Of a stretch of DNA of 64,000 nt, positions 1 to 8,138 are shown piece after piece; the first letter of the stretch is position 1, and each line of letters begins with the position of its first letter. The notes beneath the pieces are model-generated. The model made no database searches. It saw only the letters and a list, made by a program, of their open reading frames with translations, and had not been told where the DNA came from. Made by a program: the position numbers and the translations under genes. Source of the stretch: Bacillota bacterium (GTDB taxonomy: Bacteria > Bacillota > Clostridia > Oscillospirales > Acutalibacteraceae); NCBI GenBank assembly GCA_023458755.1, contig JAEWYE010000009.1, positions 25,702-89,701 on the forward strand. Direction: 5' to 3'.

Positions 1-841
1 AGTCATCAATTGGTGATTTTTCACCGTTCGGAACCACTTTGTATTTGAAGATTAAATCTTCCATATACTGAATAGCCGGAGAGACTTTGGAAGTATCCAA
101 AGTAACTTTGGTCATATCACTGGTGAACGGATTGTAGCTCATTTGGTTCATAAGACCGTAAATTTGATAGAATGCATGGTGGTTCATTAAGAAGCCGAAG
201 CCGTATTGCTTAACATTCTTGGAATCAAACCCACTGTCTGCGGCTGTTTTGCCGTTGGTGTCGATTGTAAGTTTCTGAGCTGCAGCAATAAATTCCTCTT
301 TGTTGGTCGGAGCCTTTGCAATGCCGGCTTTCTTAAACAGATCCTTATTGTAATAAAGTGCATGCATGTTCACGTCGATCGGCACGCCATAGGAAGTTCC
401 GTTGTAGGTGCTGCCTTCCCATGCTGTTGGAATATAATCGCTCTTGTTCAGGTTCATTGCTTTGATTGCGTCGCTGTCAAGCACGCCCATCTTTACGAAC
501 TGACCCATTTCAAATGTATGCATAGCGACAACATCCGGAGTGGAGCCTGCCTGATAATCTGCCAGGAATTTTGTGAACATTGCGGTCCACTGCTGAGAAG
601 TAAAGTTTACTTTGACTGCTGTCTGGCTGCTGTTGAATTCATTTACCAACTTGGTCATTCTGTCGAGATCTGCGCCTGTCCAGCCGCCGTAGTAGTTAAT
701 GGTGGTAGTTCCGCTTGTGCTTGCCGCGGCACTGCCCGTGGAAACTGTGCTGCTTGCCGTTGAACTGCCTGCGCATCCGGTAAATGCAGATGCTAAAAGT
801 GTTAAACTGGCAATTAATGCGATTGCTTTTTTCATTTTCAT
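1..841 (-). CDS. Sugar ABC transporter substrate-binding lipoprotein, C-terminus cut by window edge
   Basis: About 280 residues run off the left edge without a stop. The start ATG at 841 follows a GGAGG ribosome binding site, and a second ATG lies two codons in. The N-terminus has a Lys-rich head, a hydrophobic stretch and a lipobox-like SAFTGC, then a Ser/Thr-rich linker, as in secreted Gram-positive binding lipoproteins. The mature part (INYYGGWTG, VVAMHTFEMGQF, PIDVNMHALYYNKDLF) resembles family 1 (MalE-type) extracellular solute-binding proteins, which hand oligosaccharides or sugars to an ABC importer. It lies about 100 bp downstream of the aldolase gene on the same strand and is probably in its operon. 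The substrate is unknown; a sugar acid or amino sugar would fit the aldolase. Confidence 0.85.
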   Translation of the reverse strand, partial: MKMKKAIALIASLTLLASAFTGCAGSSTASSTVSTGSAAASTSGTTTINYYGGWTGADLDRMTKLVNEFNSSQTAVKVNFTSQQWTAMFTKFLADYQAGSTPDVVAMHTFEMGQFVKMGVLDSDAIKAMNLNKSDYIPTAWEGSTYNGTSYGVPIDVNMHALYYNKDLFKKAGIAKAPTNKEEFIAAAQKLTIDTNGKTAADSGFDSKNVKQYGFGFLMNHHAFYQIYGLMNQMSYNPFTSDMTKVTLDTSKVSPAIQYMEDLIFKYKVVPNGEKSPIDD

Positions 842-944
842 TTTATTTTCCTCCCAATAATAAAATTTGAATATTTCAAAGGATTTTCCTCTCCGTTTCT
901 TCTATACTGCGTACAGAATACAGAAATTCCATCCTTAATGAAAA

Positions 945-1868
945 CTAAATACCAAGTTTTTCTTCAAACGCTTTTGTCTGCGCAAGGATTTGCTCAAGTT
1001 CCAAAATCTCGGTCGCATCCTGCGGTGTCTGACGGCCTTTTCGAGCTAGCTCATTCATGGTAACACCGTTAAGATTTAAGAAACATTTTGCGTTTGCCGG
1101 ATAATTTTTGAGCTCAATAAAGGAGCAAACCGTTAAAAAGTTTTGGACTTCCTGCGTTACGGCTTCATTCTCCTGCCAATGATGAGTCAACCAGGAGTAA
1201 AGCTTCATCTGGAAGTTTGCCATCACACCGCTGTATCCTGCAGCACCGAATTTTAAACTTTCAACCAGCGTTGCGGTGTTCGCATTGAACAAATGCATAT
1301 TGGAGCCTTTGATCAGTTCTATCTTTTCCGCAATCTGACGGGCGTCACAGCAGGTGTCTTTTAAGAAATAGAAGCGTCCGGAGTCAACACAATATTGAAT
1401 CACTTTCGGGGTCAGCAATCTTTTATAGGGATATGGGCATTCATAAAATCCCAAAGGCATTTCTTTCGGCAGGGACTTTACAATTGTGTCCAGTCTTTCT
1501 ATGAAAATATCGTCGGATTCATTCTTTGATGCCAGACGGTTGCTGATGAGAATTACCGCATCCACTCCACAACTCGCAATTGCATTCAGTTCCTTGATTT
1601 GGTCTTGGATATCATAAGAAACATGGCCGGAAGCGATAACCGGAACTCTTTTGTTTGTCTTTTCTACCACAAATTTTGCAATTTTGATTCTTTCCTCAAG
1701 GGAAAGGAAGAAAATCTCACTGGATTGGCAATCGGCAAACAAACCGTCCGCTCCATTTTCTACATACCAATCTATCAATCTGCCCAAAGCTTCATAGTCA
1801 ACACTGCCATCGGTACAAAATGGCGTTACCATAGTTGGCCATGCGCCTTGCGAAAAGTTATAACTCAT
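945..1868 (-). CDS. Dihydrodipicolinate synthase/N-acetylneuraminate lyase family aldolase
   Basis: A 307-residue class I aldolase of the DapA/NanA superfamily (TIM barrel). The start is the ATG at 1868 because GGAGGAATCAGT sits directly before it; an upstream ATG at 1910 is open but lacks a site. The Schiff-base lysine is K170 in YFLKD, and the catalytic tyrosine is Y142 in FYECP. The substrate loop that reads GTTGE in true DapA is changed to ADCQSSE around residues 46-51. This argues against lysine biosynthesis and for cleavage of a pyruvate-derived sugar acid. The next gene downstream is a sugar-binding protein, which supports a catabolic role. Two copies of the inverted repeat TTCAT-N5-ATGAA lie upstream and could be operators. 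Confidence 0.85.
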   Translation of the reverse strand: MSYNFSQGAWPTMVTPFCTDGSVDYEALGRLIDWYVENGADGLFADCQSSEIFFLSLEERIKIAKFVVEKTNKRVPVIASGHVSYDIQDQIKELNAIASCGVDAVILISNRLASKNESDDIFIERLDTIVKSLPKEMPLGFYECPYPYKRLLTPKVIQYCVDSGRFYFLKDTCCDARQIAEKIELIKGSNMHLFNANTATLVESLKFGAAGYSGVMANFQMKLYSWLTHHWQENEAVTQEVQNFLTVCSFIELKNYPANAKCFLNLNGVTMNELARKGRQTPQDATEILELEQILAQTKAFEEKLGI

Positions 1869-1905
1869 ACTGATTCCTCCAAATTCATTGTACGTCTGAG
1901 TGATA

Positions 1906-1952
1906 TTCATTAATAATGAACGTTGGTTATATTTCTATTCATTTATGATGAA
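1906..1952. promoter_or_regulatory. Two TTCAT-N5-ATGAA inverted repeats upstream of the aldolase gene
   Basis: TTCAT-TAATA-ATGAA is at 1906-1920 and TTCAT-TTATG-ATGAA at 1938-1952. The repeats are 15 bp each with start-to-start spacing of 32 bp, about three helical turns. They sit 38-84 bp before the aldolase start. The geometry suits a dimeric repressor binding cooperatively; the regulator is not identified. The IclR gene at 5.4-6.1 kb is one candidate, on proximity only. Confidence 0.55.
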
Positions 1953-2128
1953 TGACGTTCTTTATTTATATAGTACACAATTACTATAAACTTGTCAATA
2001 GTTTTACTGAATTTTTTGTAATTATGTTCAAACTGCATATGAATTCAATTAAATTCAGTTTTAGCACCTGTTTTTTGTAAAAATTAACAAAGAAGTTGTT
2101 CGGAATTGCAATCGAAAAAGAATAGCAA

Positions 2129-2161
2129 AAGGGCTGCAGATTTTTGTAATCTGCAGCCCTT
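2129..2161 (-). terminator. Intrinsic terminator after hypB
   Basis: A perfect 12-bp stem (GGGCTGCAGATT with AATCTGCAGCCC) around a 5-nt loop, extended by two A:T pairs. On the minus strand it is followed by a T-rich stretch. It closes the ECF-S/methyltransferase/hypA/hypB operon. Confidence 0.8.
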
Positions 2162-2199
2162 AATTCGGCTCTTCGTTAATTTTTTAATCGAATAGCTGA

Positions 2200-2853
2200 T
2201 TATTTCATTTGATTGTATTTTTCTTTGAGGTAATCGGCGACCGCCTTTATTCCGGCAGCCGGCTGCCCTTTCTTCAGACTTACTTCAAAAAGAGGAGCCT
2301 GTGAAACAGCACGAAGACCTTTTTGGAAATTCTCGCTGTCAAATCCTACCGCTTCTTTGAGGTCGCACTTTGTTAAGACAACCACATCCGCATAACTGAA
2401 CATCGGCACGTATTTAAAGGCTTTGTCATCACCTTCCGGTACACTTGCCGCAAGCAAACGTACCGATTCACCCAGGTCAAACTCTGCCGGGCAAATAAGA
2501 TTGCCTACATTTTCAATAAATACAATCGCATTTTTCATGTCGATTTGGTCGGCGCCATCCCGGATTACACGTGAATCCAAATGGCATTCACCGCATGTAT
2601 TGATTTGAGACGCATGGATTCCCTGCTTTTCCAAATTTTCCGCATCAATAGACGAAGCAATATCGCCCTCAATTACGCCTACCGGAATATCGCTTAATTC
2701 TTTGGCAATTGCGGAAATAAACGTTGTTTTTCCGGCACCGGGAGCACCCATCAGATTTACCGCAAGAATATGCCGGTCGGAAAAATATTCGCGGTTCTCC
2801 TCTGCCAGCTTTTCATTTCCTTCCAGCAGTTCTTTCATAATAATAACTTCCAT
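2200..2853 (-). CDS. hypB: Nickel incorporation GTPase HypB
   Basis: A 217-residue GTPase that delivers nickel to [NiFe]-hydrogenase-type targets together with HypA. The P-loop GAPGAGKT is at residues 36-43. The metal-binding CGECH motif (C87, C90, H91) is present, and TKCD serves as the base-recognition motif. There is no N-terminal His-rich nickel store. The start chosen is ATG 2853, preceded by GGGGAT, which gives the usual family N-terminus. An earlier ATG at 2892 overlaps the hypA stop as ATGA and could couple translation, but would add an atypical hydrophobic head. No hydrogenase structural gene or hypCDEF is in the window, so the nickel client is unknown. Confidence 0.93.
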   Translation of the reverse strand: MEVIIMKELLEGNEKLAEENREYFSDRHILAVNLMGAPGAGKTTFISAIAKELSDIPVGVIEGDIASSIDAENLEKQGIHASQINTCGECHLDSRVIRDGADQIDMKNAIVFIENVGNLICPAEFDLGESVRLLAASVPEGDDKAFKYVPMFSYADVVVLTKCDLKEAVGFDSENFQKGLRAVSQAPLFEVSLKKGQPAAGIKAVADYLKEKYNQMK

Positions 2854-2888
2854 AAAAAAATCCCCATTTCTTTGCAGAATTAAATATA

Positions 2889-3230
2889 TCATTGACCGTT
2901 AAAGGAGCGAATATAAAATTCACGCCCCGTACCTTTGATCAGCATAGAATCCCCGCCACATACCGGACATTGAAAATTCTTCCCGTGCGCGAATTCTTCC
3001 CCGCATTTTTGGCATTTCAGCATGGCGGGCCGATGTTCAAAAAGCAATTTCGCGCCTTCACAGGGAGTGTCTTTCGCGGCGATTTCAAAATACATTTGCA
3101 CCGATTCATCAATAATGGAAGACAGCTCTCCTATGACTAAATTGATTTCCGTAATATTCCGAATCGCATTCTTTTTTGCTTCTTCCTGCATCACACGAAT
3201 GATGTCAAGCACAACCGGCAGCTCATGCAT
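2889..3230 (-). CDS. hypA: Hydrogenase/urease nickel metallochaperone HypA
   Basis: 113 residues, the full family length. The N-terminus MHE supplies the nickel-binding amine, His2 and Glu3. A structural zinc site is formed by C73-x2-C76 and C88-x2-C91. HypA docks with HypB and passes nickel to the target enzyme. Its stop overlaps a possible early hypB start in an ATGA arrangement. It lies 17 bp after the methyltransferase gene in the same operon, which is unusual company because hyp genes normally cluster with hydrogenases. Confidence 0.93.
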   Translation of the reverse strand: MHELPVVLDIIRVMQEEAKKNAIRNITEINLVIGELSSIIDESVQMYFEIAAKDTPCEGAKLLFEHRPAMLKCQKCGEEFAHGKNFQCPVCGGDSMLIKGTGREFYIRSFNGQ

Positions 3231-3247
3231 ATCAAAATCCTCCGCAT

Positions 3248-3847
3248 TTATTTTTTAACACCCGAGAAAAAATAGATATCGGGTGTATCGGCGAGCATAT
3301 CCATATTAAATAAACCGGAAAACTCGGCGGCCTCCTCCTGCGCGGAACGCAGCGGCCATGAAATTTGACTTACTGTACTGCCGGAATGACAGTGGTTGAT
3401 GGAATTTCTACCTTCACAATGTGCAACCATTACTCTGCCCCCAACTTTCAGCATACCGGATATCTGCCGAGCAAACTTTGCCTTATCCGGAAAATGCGGA
3501 TAAGCACTAAAAATCATAACGGTATCAAAGCCTGTTTCCTGAACATCAAATAAATCCGCTGCCAGCAGTTGAAGCCGCGAATCGGCAAACTTGCTGTGAG
3601 CTTTGGCAATCATTTTTTCTGAAAGATCAATACCGAGAATTCGAGCCGGATTGCGGGAAAGCATTTCCGGGATCATTACCCCCGTTCCGCAGGCAATATC
3701 CGCCACATGAGAGCCGGACGTTATACCAGCCAAAGTTACAATGGCCGCAATTTTCTCCTGACTGTATGCGCAGATATTATCCCATTTCTCGGCACGCTCA
3801 TTGAAAAATTGCTTTATTTCATTTTGCTTATCCTTCATAGTTATCAC
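3248..3847 (-). CDS. Class I SAM-dependent methyltransferase
   Basis: 199 residues with a Rossmann-type methyltransferase fold. Motif I is VADIACGTGVMIPE, followed by an acidic end of beta 2 (LGIDLSEKM), then LLAADLFD and the post-I region FDTVMIFSAYPHF. The substrate is not recognisable. The predicted start is a GTG at 3847 that overlaps the stop of the upstream S-component gene (GTGA). An in-frame ATG at 3838 is equally possible, and both have weak ribosome binding sites, so translational coupling is likely. The position between an ECF S-component and HypA/HypB suggests it modifies either the imported ligand or a cofactor or metallophore linked to nickel; this is inference only. Confidence 0.85.
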   Translation of the reverse strand: MITMKDKQNEIKQFFNERAEKWDNICAYSQEKIAAIVTLAGITSGSHVADIACGTGVMIPEMLSRNPARILGIDLSEKMIAKAHSKFADSRLQLLAADLFDVQETGFDTVMIFSAYPHFPDKAKFARQISGMLKVGGRVMVAHCEGRNSINHCHSGSTVSQISWPLRSAQEEAAEFSGLFNMDMLADTPDIYFFSGVKK

Positions 3848-4371
3848 GCTTTTTGTCTGTTTATAAGTCTTGCCTTTTCCAATGCCAGTACAAGTACCGG
3901 AATTATGAGTATTTGAATCACGATTCCGGGCACCGCCTGAACAAACGCTCCCGAAATAAAAGCGGCAAATCCATAGGGCTTACTTGCCATATTCATAAAA
4001 ATTGCATTTGCCGCTCCAGAAACAATACGGCCGCCGATCATTGCGCAAATCAGCGCTGGGTAAGCATTCCAGCGGAGTTTTTGGTAAAAGATTCCGACCA
4101 GCGCACCATAGGCGCAAAGTTCAAGCATCATAGCCGGTGCTACGGGAAAAATCGGCGGCATGCCAGTCAATATCGACGACAAGAGCGGTACGATAAAGCC
4201 GCAGATTGCTCCGTACTGCCACCCAAACAGGAATCCGCAGAGAAGTACCGGAATATGCATTGGCAAAAAGGTTGGGCCAGCCCCGAACATATGGAAAAAC
4301 ATCGGCAATATAAGGCCAAGTGCTATGCATAATGCTGTTCCGGTAAGGTTTACAGTTGTTGATTTTTTCAT
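3844..4371 (-). CDS. ECF transporter S component (substrate-binding membrane subunit)
   Basis: 175 residues, very hydrophobic, with five or six predicted membrane segments. The pattern is typical of ECF_trnsprt S-components (an early FHMFGAGPTFLPMHIPVLLCG stretch followed by Gly/Pro-rich helices). S-components bind a vitamin or metal-related ligand and share a common energising module (EcfAA'T) that would be encoded elsewhere. ATG 4371 is chosen because GGAG lies 8 nt upstream; an upstream in-frame ATG at 4398 would include the ribosome binding site itself. It is the first gene of the operon with the methyltransferase, hypA and hypB. The ligand is not predictable from sequence; a nickel-related compound is suggested only by its neighbours. 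Confidence 0.82.
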   Translation of the reverse strand: MKKSTTVNLTGTALCIALGLILPMFFHMFGAGPTFLPMHIPVLLCGFLFGWQYGAICGFIVPLLSSILTGMPPIFPVAPAMMLELCAYGALVGIFYQKLRWNAYPALICAMIGGRIVSGAANAIFMNMASKPYGFAAFISGAFVQAVPGIVIQILIIPVLVLALEKARLINRQKA

Positions 4372-4454
4372 AATAAAATTCTCCTTCAACAATCCCATAA
4401 TAATTGAATAATTAAACTATTTTTATTTTTTTAAAAATTCTCCCATCCTTACTT

Positions 4455-4503
4455 AAAAAAAATACCACAAAAAGAGCTGTTCCATACAGCATCCCTTCGT
4501 GGT
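4455..4503 (-). terminator. Intrinsic terminator after the 4.6-5.2 kb hypothetical gene
   Basis: On the minus strand a branched hairpin (ACCAC with GTGGT, AAG with CTT, GCTGT with ACAGC) is followed by eight T. It lies about 140 bp after the stop of the hypothetical gene and 84 bp before the S-component start, so it can end that transcript. An attenuator or riboswitch role for the S-component operon was considered; no known aptamer was recognised. Confidence 0.7.
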
Positions 4504-4645
4504 TTCATTTTTTCATCATATATTATTCCAATGAGCAGGATATACTGAAAGCCTTCATGACTTTATTATAGGATAACATTTTTACACAAATTGCAAGAAA
4601 AGTCAACACTTTTATGCACAAATGGCCTTTCATGCCAAAAAGCCA

Positions 4646-5191
4646 TCACTTTTTTTCTTTATAACAGATCCCGTCGTAGGATATGCAAACTCCTTCTTTT
4701 GTCGTAATCATATTAAAATCAACCGTCACCGGATGGAACCCGATTCGCTCCAGCAACTTAACAAGACCTTCTCTGTCGCGTGCCATATTTCCTAAATAGA
4801 TACATTCAAGGCCTTTCGTTGCATCGATGATTTCATCCCGCACACCGCCATATTCATTGAATACCATCCGATATGCCCGATATGCTTTTACCGTTTCGGC
4901 AAGATTTTTTCTTGCCACCATTTTCAAGGAACAGCTCTGATTCAAGTAACTGTCCACCGAGTTTACATCCAAGTACGACCCATACTCAATAAAATATCCT
5001 CCGTCCCATTTTGCCACCGTCACACTGCGCTTTTTCCCATTCTCAAGATAATAATAAACTACACAGGGAATCGCTTTCGTTTTTAGTTTTGTCACCAAGA
5101 CGTCATAACCGTTATCTCCGTGACCGAATCCGGCAATATGCCGAACCATTCCGTCCCCCGGCACTCTGATTCCATTGATAAATTGGGCCAT
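4646..5191 (-). CDS. Conserved-looking hypothetical protein, 181 aa
   Basis: A soluble protein of unknown function. There is no signal peptide or membrane segment. It begins MAQFINGIRVPGDG after a clear AAGGAGC site spaced 6-8 nt from ATG 5191. It mixes beta-rich Gly/Tyr segments (YYYLENGKKRSV, WDGGYFIEYGSYLD) with a helical centre (ARKNLAETVKAYRAYRMVFNE). It appears monocistronic: the IclR gene upstream ends in its own terminator, and a terminator follows this gene. No family was recognised. Confidence 0.7.
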   Translation of the reverse strand: MAQFINGIRVPGDGMVRHIAGFGHGDNGYDVLVTKLKTKAIPCVVYYYLENGKKRSVTVAKWDGGYFIEYGSYLDVNSVDSYLNQSCSLKMVARKNLAETVKAYRAYRMVFNEYGGVRDEIIDATKGLECIYLGNMARDREGLVKLLERIGFHPVTVDFNMITTKEGVCISYDGICYKEKK

Positions 5192-5309
5192 CTAGAAAGC
5201 TCCTTAAAGTTTAGTAAAGACAATATCCATTGTATTCCTTTTACCTATTTTTGTAAAGCCAGTATTCGACAATTTAATCCATTCTGCATCTGATTCTTAT
5301 GCATAAAAA

Positions 5310-5341
5310 CAAGCGCAAATGCCAAACTGCATCTGCGCTTG
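5310..5341 (-). terminator. Intrinsic terminator after the IclR gene
   Basis: A 12-bp stem with one mismatch (CAAGCGCAAATG with CATCTGCGCTTG) and an 8-nt loop, followed on the minus strand by TTTTT. It sits 28 bp past the IclR stop. Confidence 0.8.
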
Positions 5342-5368
5342 CTATTGTGCGAAACTATGTGGGTTGCA

Positions 5369-6139
5369 TTAAATGCGAGCTTGAATTCGTTTTGCCCGAT
5401 CCATCAGTAAATGTGCATACTCTTCAATTTTCTCGTCGCTAAAACGCAAGGACGGGCCGGAAAGGCTGATTGCGCCGATCAGTTGGTTATTGCCATTCTG
5501 AATCGGAACGCTGACACATTTAATTCCATACTCATGTTCCATATTGTCGATGGAATAGCCTTGCTGACGAATTTTTTCAATTTCTGCCCGGAAAGTCTGT
5601 GCATCGGTAATCGTGTAGGGAGTGAACGGTTCCATTTCTTCTTTCAGGACTGCTTCTGTACAATCATCATCCATGCAGGAAAGAATCGCTTTGCCCAAAC
5701 TGGTGCAGTACATTGGCGCGACCACACCTTTGATTGCACGGACGGAAATACTGTGATTTGGGAAAGTCGCTTCCCGATAAATGATACTGTTGCCGTATGG
5801 GGTGGCAAAAAAGACCGTTTCACCGGTACTCTCGCTGAGTTCTTCCATATACGGCCGAATAATTGCCGCAAAGACATCATCTTGACTAAGCACATTGCTC
5901 AAAGCAAGAATTTTAAGGCCCAAACGGTACTGGCTGGTTTTGGGGTTCTTCTCCAGAATGCCGCAGGTTTCATACGTACTCATAATATTATAAACGCTGC
6001 TTTTGAGCATTCCGCTCAATTCAGCCAATTCGCTTACTCCCCGCTCCGGGTGGTTGTTATCAAAATAGTCCAGCAGTTTGATTGCTTTATACAGCGATTT
6101 AACTTTTGCGCCTTCCGGAAGTTTTTCATTTCTTTCCAT
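5369..6139 (-). CDS. IclR family transcriptional regulator
   Basis: 256 residues. The N-terminal winged helix-turn-helix spans about residues 12-75 (KAIKLLDYF, SELAELSGMLKSSVYNIM). The C-terminal IclR effector-binding domain includes TVFFATPYGNSI, VAPMYCTSLGKAILS and the closing GAISLSGPSLRF. The start ATG 6139 has GGGAG 8 nt upstream; the open frame extends 44 codons further but would include the promoter. IclR proteins usually control catabolic genes for sugar acids or aromatics. Its target is unknown; the aldolase/binding-protein operon 3.5 kb away is a candidate because it carries paired palindromes. Confidence 0.9.
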   Translation of the reverse strand: MERNEKLPEGAKVKSLYKAIKLLDYFDNNHPERGVSELAELSGMLKSSVYNIMSTYETCGILEKNPKTSQYRLGLKILALSNVLSQDDVFAAIIRPYMEELSESTGETVFFATPYGNSIIYREATFPNHSISVRAIKGVVAPMYCTSLGKAILSCMDDDCTEAVLKEEMEPFTPYTITDAQTFRAEIEKIRQQGYSIDNMEHEYGIKCVSVPIQNGNNQLIGAISLSGPSLRFSDEKIEEYAHLLMDRAKRIQARI

Positions 6140-6225
6140 TTTTATATCTCCCAATTTTATAATTTGCAGCACTTCCGCTTTGAAAAATGAACGGTGTTTT
6201 ATAATGGTTAACATCATTCCATTAT

Positions 6226-6255
6226 ATAATATAATCATTTTTACAAAAAAGTCAA
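6226..6255 (-). promoter_or_regulatory. Sigma-A-type promoter of the IclR gene
   Basis: Minus-strand TTGACT (6250-6255), an 18-bp spacer, then TATTAT (6226-6231). It lies about 90 bp before the chosen IclR start and inside the spurious N-terminal extension of that frame, which supports the shorter start. Confidence 0.6.
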
Positions 6256-6410
6256 TTGTTCGACTACACAATTATGAAGTTTTCTTCTGTATATTTTCAC
6301 AACAGAAAGCGCTATTGAATCATTCACGATACCTTAAATGCAACCGGCCCACTCCAATTTTTCTGATTCATAACTACCTTCTTCTTTACTCTTCGTTCCA
6401 ATTTGGATAA

Positions 6411-6456
6411 AAATGCTCTTCCTATGTAAACAGCCGTTTATACAGGAAGAGCATTT
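6411..6456 (-). terminator. Hairpin terminator after mscL
   Basis: A perfect 13-bp stem (AAATGCTCTTCCT with AGGAAGAGCATTT) enclosing a second small hairpin (TAAAC with GTTTA). It is followed on the minus strand by a short T-rich run and lies 20 bp past the mscL stop. Confidence 0.75.
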
Positions 6457-6475
6457 GATTGCTATTAATAAGGAA

Positions 6476-6901
6476 TCACTCACGATTCTGCTTTAATAAA
6501 TCTCGAATTTCGGCAAGCAGCTCGGTTTCTGTGGGAGCAGGTGCAGCCGGCTCTGCTTTTCCCTCGTCTTTTTCTTTCTTTGACAGCTTTTGATGCATCT
6601 TATTGATTGCCTTTATCATGAGGAAAATCGAAAGCGCGGTGATAAGAAAATTGATGACCGCCTGTAAAAACAAACCGTAAGAAAGGGTAATATTAGCGGA
6701 ACCAAACAGACCCGGAATAACAAATTTTAAGTCTGCAATACTAATACGCCCCAGAATGATGCTGAGCAGCGGGGTGACAATATCCTTCACTAACGACGAA
6801 ATAATTGCGTTAAAGGCACTGCCGATAATAACGCCGACAGCCAAGTCAATCACGTTGCCCTTCATGGCAAATTCTTTGAATTCCACTAAAAATTTTTTCA
6901 T
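6476..6901 (-). CDS. mscL: Large-conductance mechanosensitive channel MscL
   Basis: 141 residues, the usual MscL length. The N-terminus MKKFLVEFKEFAMKGNVIDLAVGVIIG matches the amphipathic N-helix plus TM1 signature of the family. TM2 is LFLQAVINFLITALSIFLMI. A charged cytoplasmic helix forms the C-terminus (ETELLAEIRDLLKQN). It opens under membrane tension to release solutes during osmotic downshock. ATG 6901 follows GGAGG by 6 nt; an upstream ATG at 6934 would overlap the site. It is probably monocistronic. Confidence 0.97.
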   Translation of the reverse strand: MKKFLVEFKEFAMKGNVIDLAVGVIIGSAFNAIISSLVKDIVTPLLSIILGRISIADLKFVIPGLFGSANITLSYGLFLQAVINFLITALSIFLMIKAINKMHQKLSKKEKDEGKAEPAAPAPTETELLAEIRDLLKQNRE

Positions 6902-7084
6902 AAAACCTCCTGCTTTTTCTACTTCCATTTTCATTAAGGATACCCAATTAACCTGCCTCCTTAATCATTATATCAAAGCATTGGATTCTGTCCAGTAAAA
7001 CATACTGAAAAGCTCAATTCCTTTGAAAAAACACATATGTAAAGAACCGTATACAGACATACAAATTCTTGTCCCATACTTCCT

Positions 7085-7564
7085 CTACGCTTTTAGTGAT
7101 TTCACAAACCGAGAAATACGATCGTCATAATATTCCGCTGTGCTGACGCTGTCGCCTTTCATTTTCTTCATAACCAACTTATCGAGAAATTTCATTTTCT
7201 CAAACGGGAAGGCATAGCCAAGCACTTCTTTTGCGGCGGCGTGCTGAGACAGAGCTTCCGGAAAATTGGTTTGAAGTTCTTTCAACTGTGCATCCTCTTT
7301 TTGTTCGCCTGCGCAGAGAAAAAGACCGACTTTTTTGCCGAGCAGTTTCGAAAGATGGCTGTTACAGTATTCCTTGATCTGTTTTTGAACCATACCTATG
7401 TAAATGGAACCGCCAAGGATTACGGTGTCGTAAGCATCAAGCTCCGGAACAGTGTCTTTCTGGATATTGCATAGCTGTGTGTCTTCACCGAGCGCCGCTT
7501 TGATACGGTTCGCCGCCTCTTCGGCACTTCCGTATTTGGTTGCGTAAATAATAATGCTTTTCAT
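7085..7564 (-). CDS. Flavodoxin-domain protein
   Basis: 159 residues with a flavodoxin fold. The FMN phosphate loop is IYATKYGSAEEAANRI near the N-terminus, followed by the flavin-contact segments VILGGSIYIGM and VGLFLCAGEQK. It resembles stand-alone flavodoxin domains related to HemG-type oxidoreductases. It probably binds FMN and transfers electrons in the cytoplasm. ATG 7564 follows AGGGGGAAACAAGT. It is the last gene of the tetR-membrane protein-flavodoxin operon, so it is likely induced by whatever the TetR protein senses. Confidence 0.82.
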   Translation of the reverse strand: MKSIIIYATKYGSAEEAANRIKAALGEDTQLCNIQKDTVPELDAYDTVILGGSIYIGMVQKQIKEYCNSHLSKLLGKKVGLFLCAGEQKEDAQLKELQTNFPEALSQHAAAKEVLGYAFPFEKMKFLDKLVMKKMKGDSVSTAEYYDDRISRFVKSLKA

Positions 7565-7595
7565 ACTTGTTTCCCCCTACATCTTATTTTGAGTT

Positions 7596-8126
7596 TTACG
7601 TATTCAACGTTTCGGGTTCCCGAATCTGTCTCATAAAAATCAGAATAGAAATTCCGATTGGTTTGGCAGGAAAGTGATCGTCGAACGCCTGCACAAAGCT
7701 CCGCATATCAAATGTCATCATCACCAACACAAAAGCAAACAGACTGAGCGACATCAAAGCAACATAAACCAAAAACAAAGCGTTATACATGCTGAGGAAC
7801 GAATAGGACATATAGGTATACAGAAAATAGGCAAGAGTTCCGGCAAGCAGCAGCCTTGCCCGCAGATACCCTTTTCTTGCAAAAACAAGGGACAAAATCA
7901 AAAGCGGGACACCTAAAAAGACGGTTACACAGTCCTGTGCAACAACAGAAACCGAATCATTATTGTAAATATCTCTTCCGAAAATAGAAACTGTCTCTCC
8001 CCGGATGGATAAAAAGTGTTGCTGCTGTCCAGCCCCTATGGATGACAGGGCCCCCACTCCGGCGGCAAAAAGTGCGAACACCGCGATGCAGACAACCAAT
8101 ATGCTGACACTTTTTCGATATTTCAT
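7596..8126 (-). CDS. Four-helix integral membrane protein of unknown function, possibly truncated
   Basis: 176 residues with predicted membrane helices at about residues 8-28, 66-86, 92-112 and 116-138. An extracytoplasmic loop between helices 1 and 2 holds a Ser/Asp-rich stretch. No family was recognised. The C-terminus begins a fifth hydrophobic stretch (GISILIFM) and then stops after a charged tail (RQIREPETLNT), which could mean a frameshifted or truncated end. It starts 12 bp after the tetR stop and is 31 bp before the flavodoxin gene, so the three genes form one operon. Confidence 0.7.
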   Translation of the reverse strand: MKYRKSVSILVVCIAVFALFAAGVGALSSIGAGQQQHFLSIRGETVSIFGRDIYNNDSVSVVAQDCVTVFLGVPLLILSLVFARKGYLRARLLLAGTLAYFLYTYMSYSFLSMYNALFLVYVALMSLSLFAFVLVMMTFDMRSFVQAFDDHFPAKPIGISILIFMRQIREPETLNT

Positions 8127-8138
8127 AAAATTTTCTTC

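Noticed and set aside
206..763. Long plus-strand open frame of 185 codons at the left edge
   Set aside because: It is antisense to the binding-lipoprotein gene, Cys/His-rich and unlike a protein; the minus strand has a signal peptide, lipobox and ribosome binding site.
4455..4503. Riboswitch or attenuator for the ECF S-component operon
   Set aside because: No known vitamin or metal aptamer was recognised, and the hairpin is explained as the terminator of the hypothetical gene upstream on the same strand.
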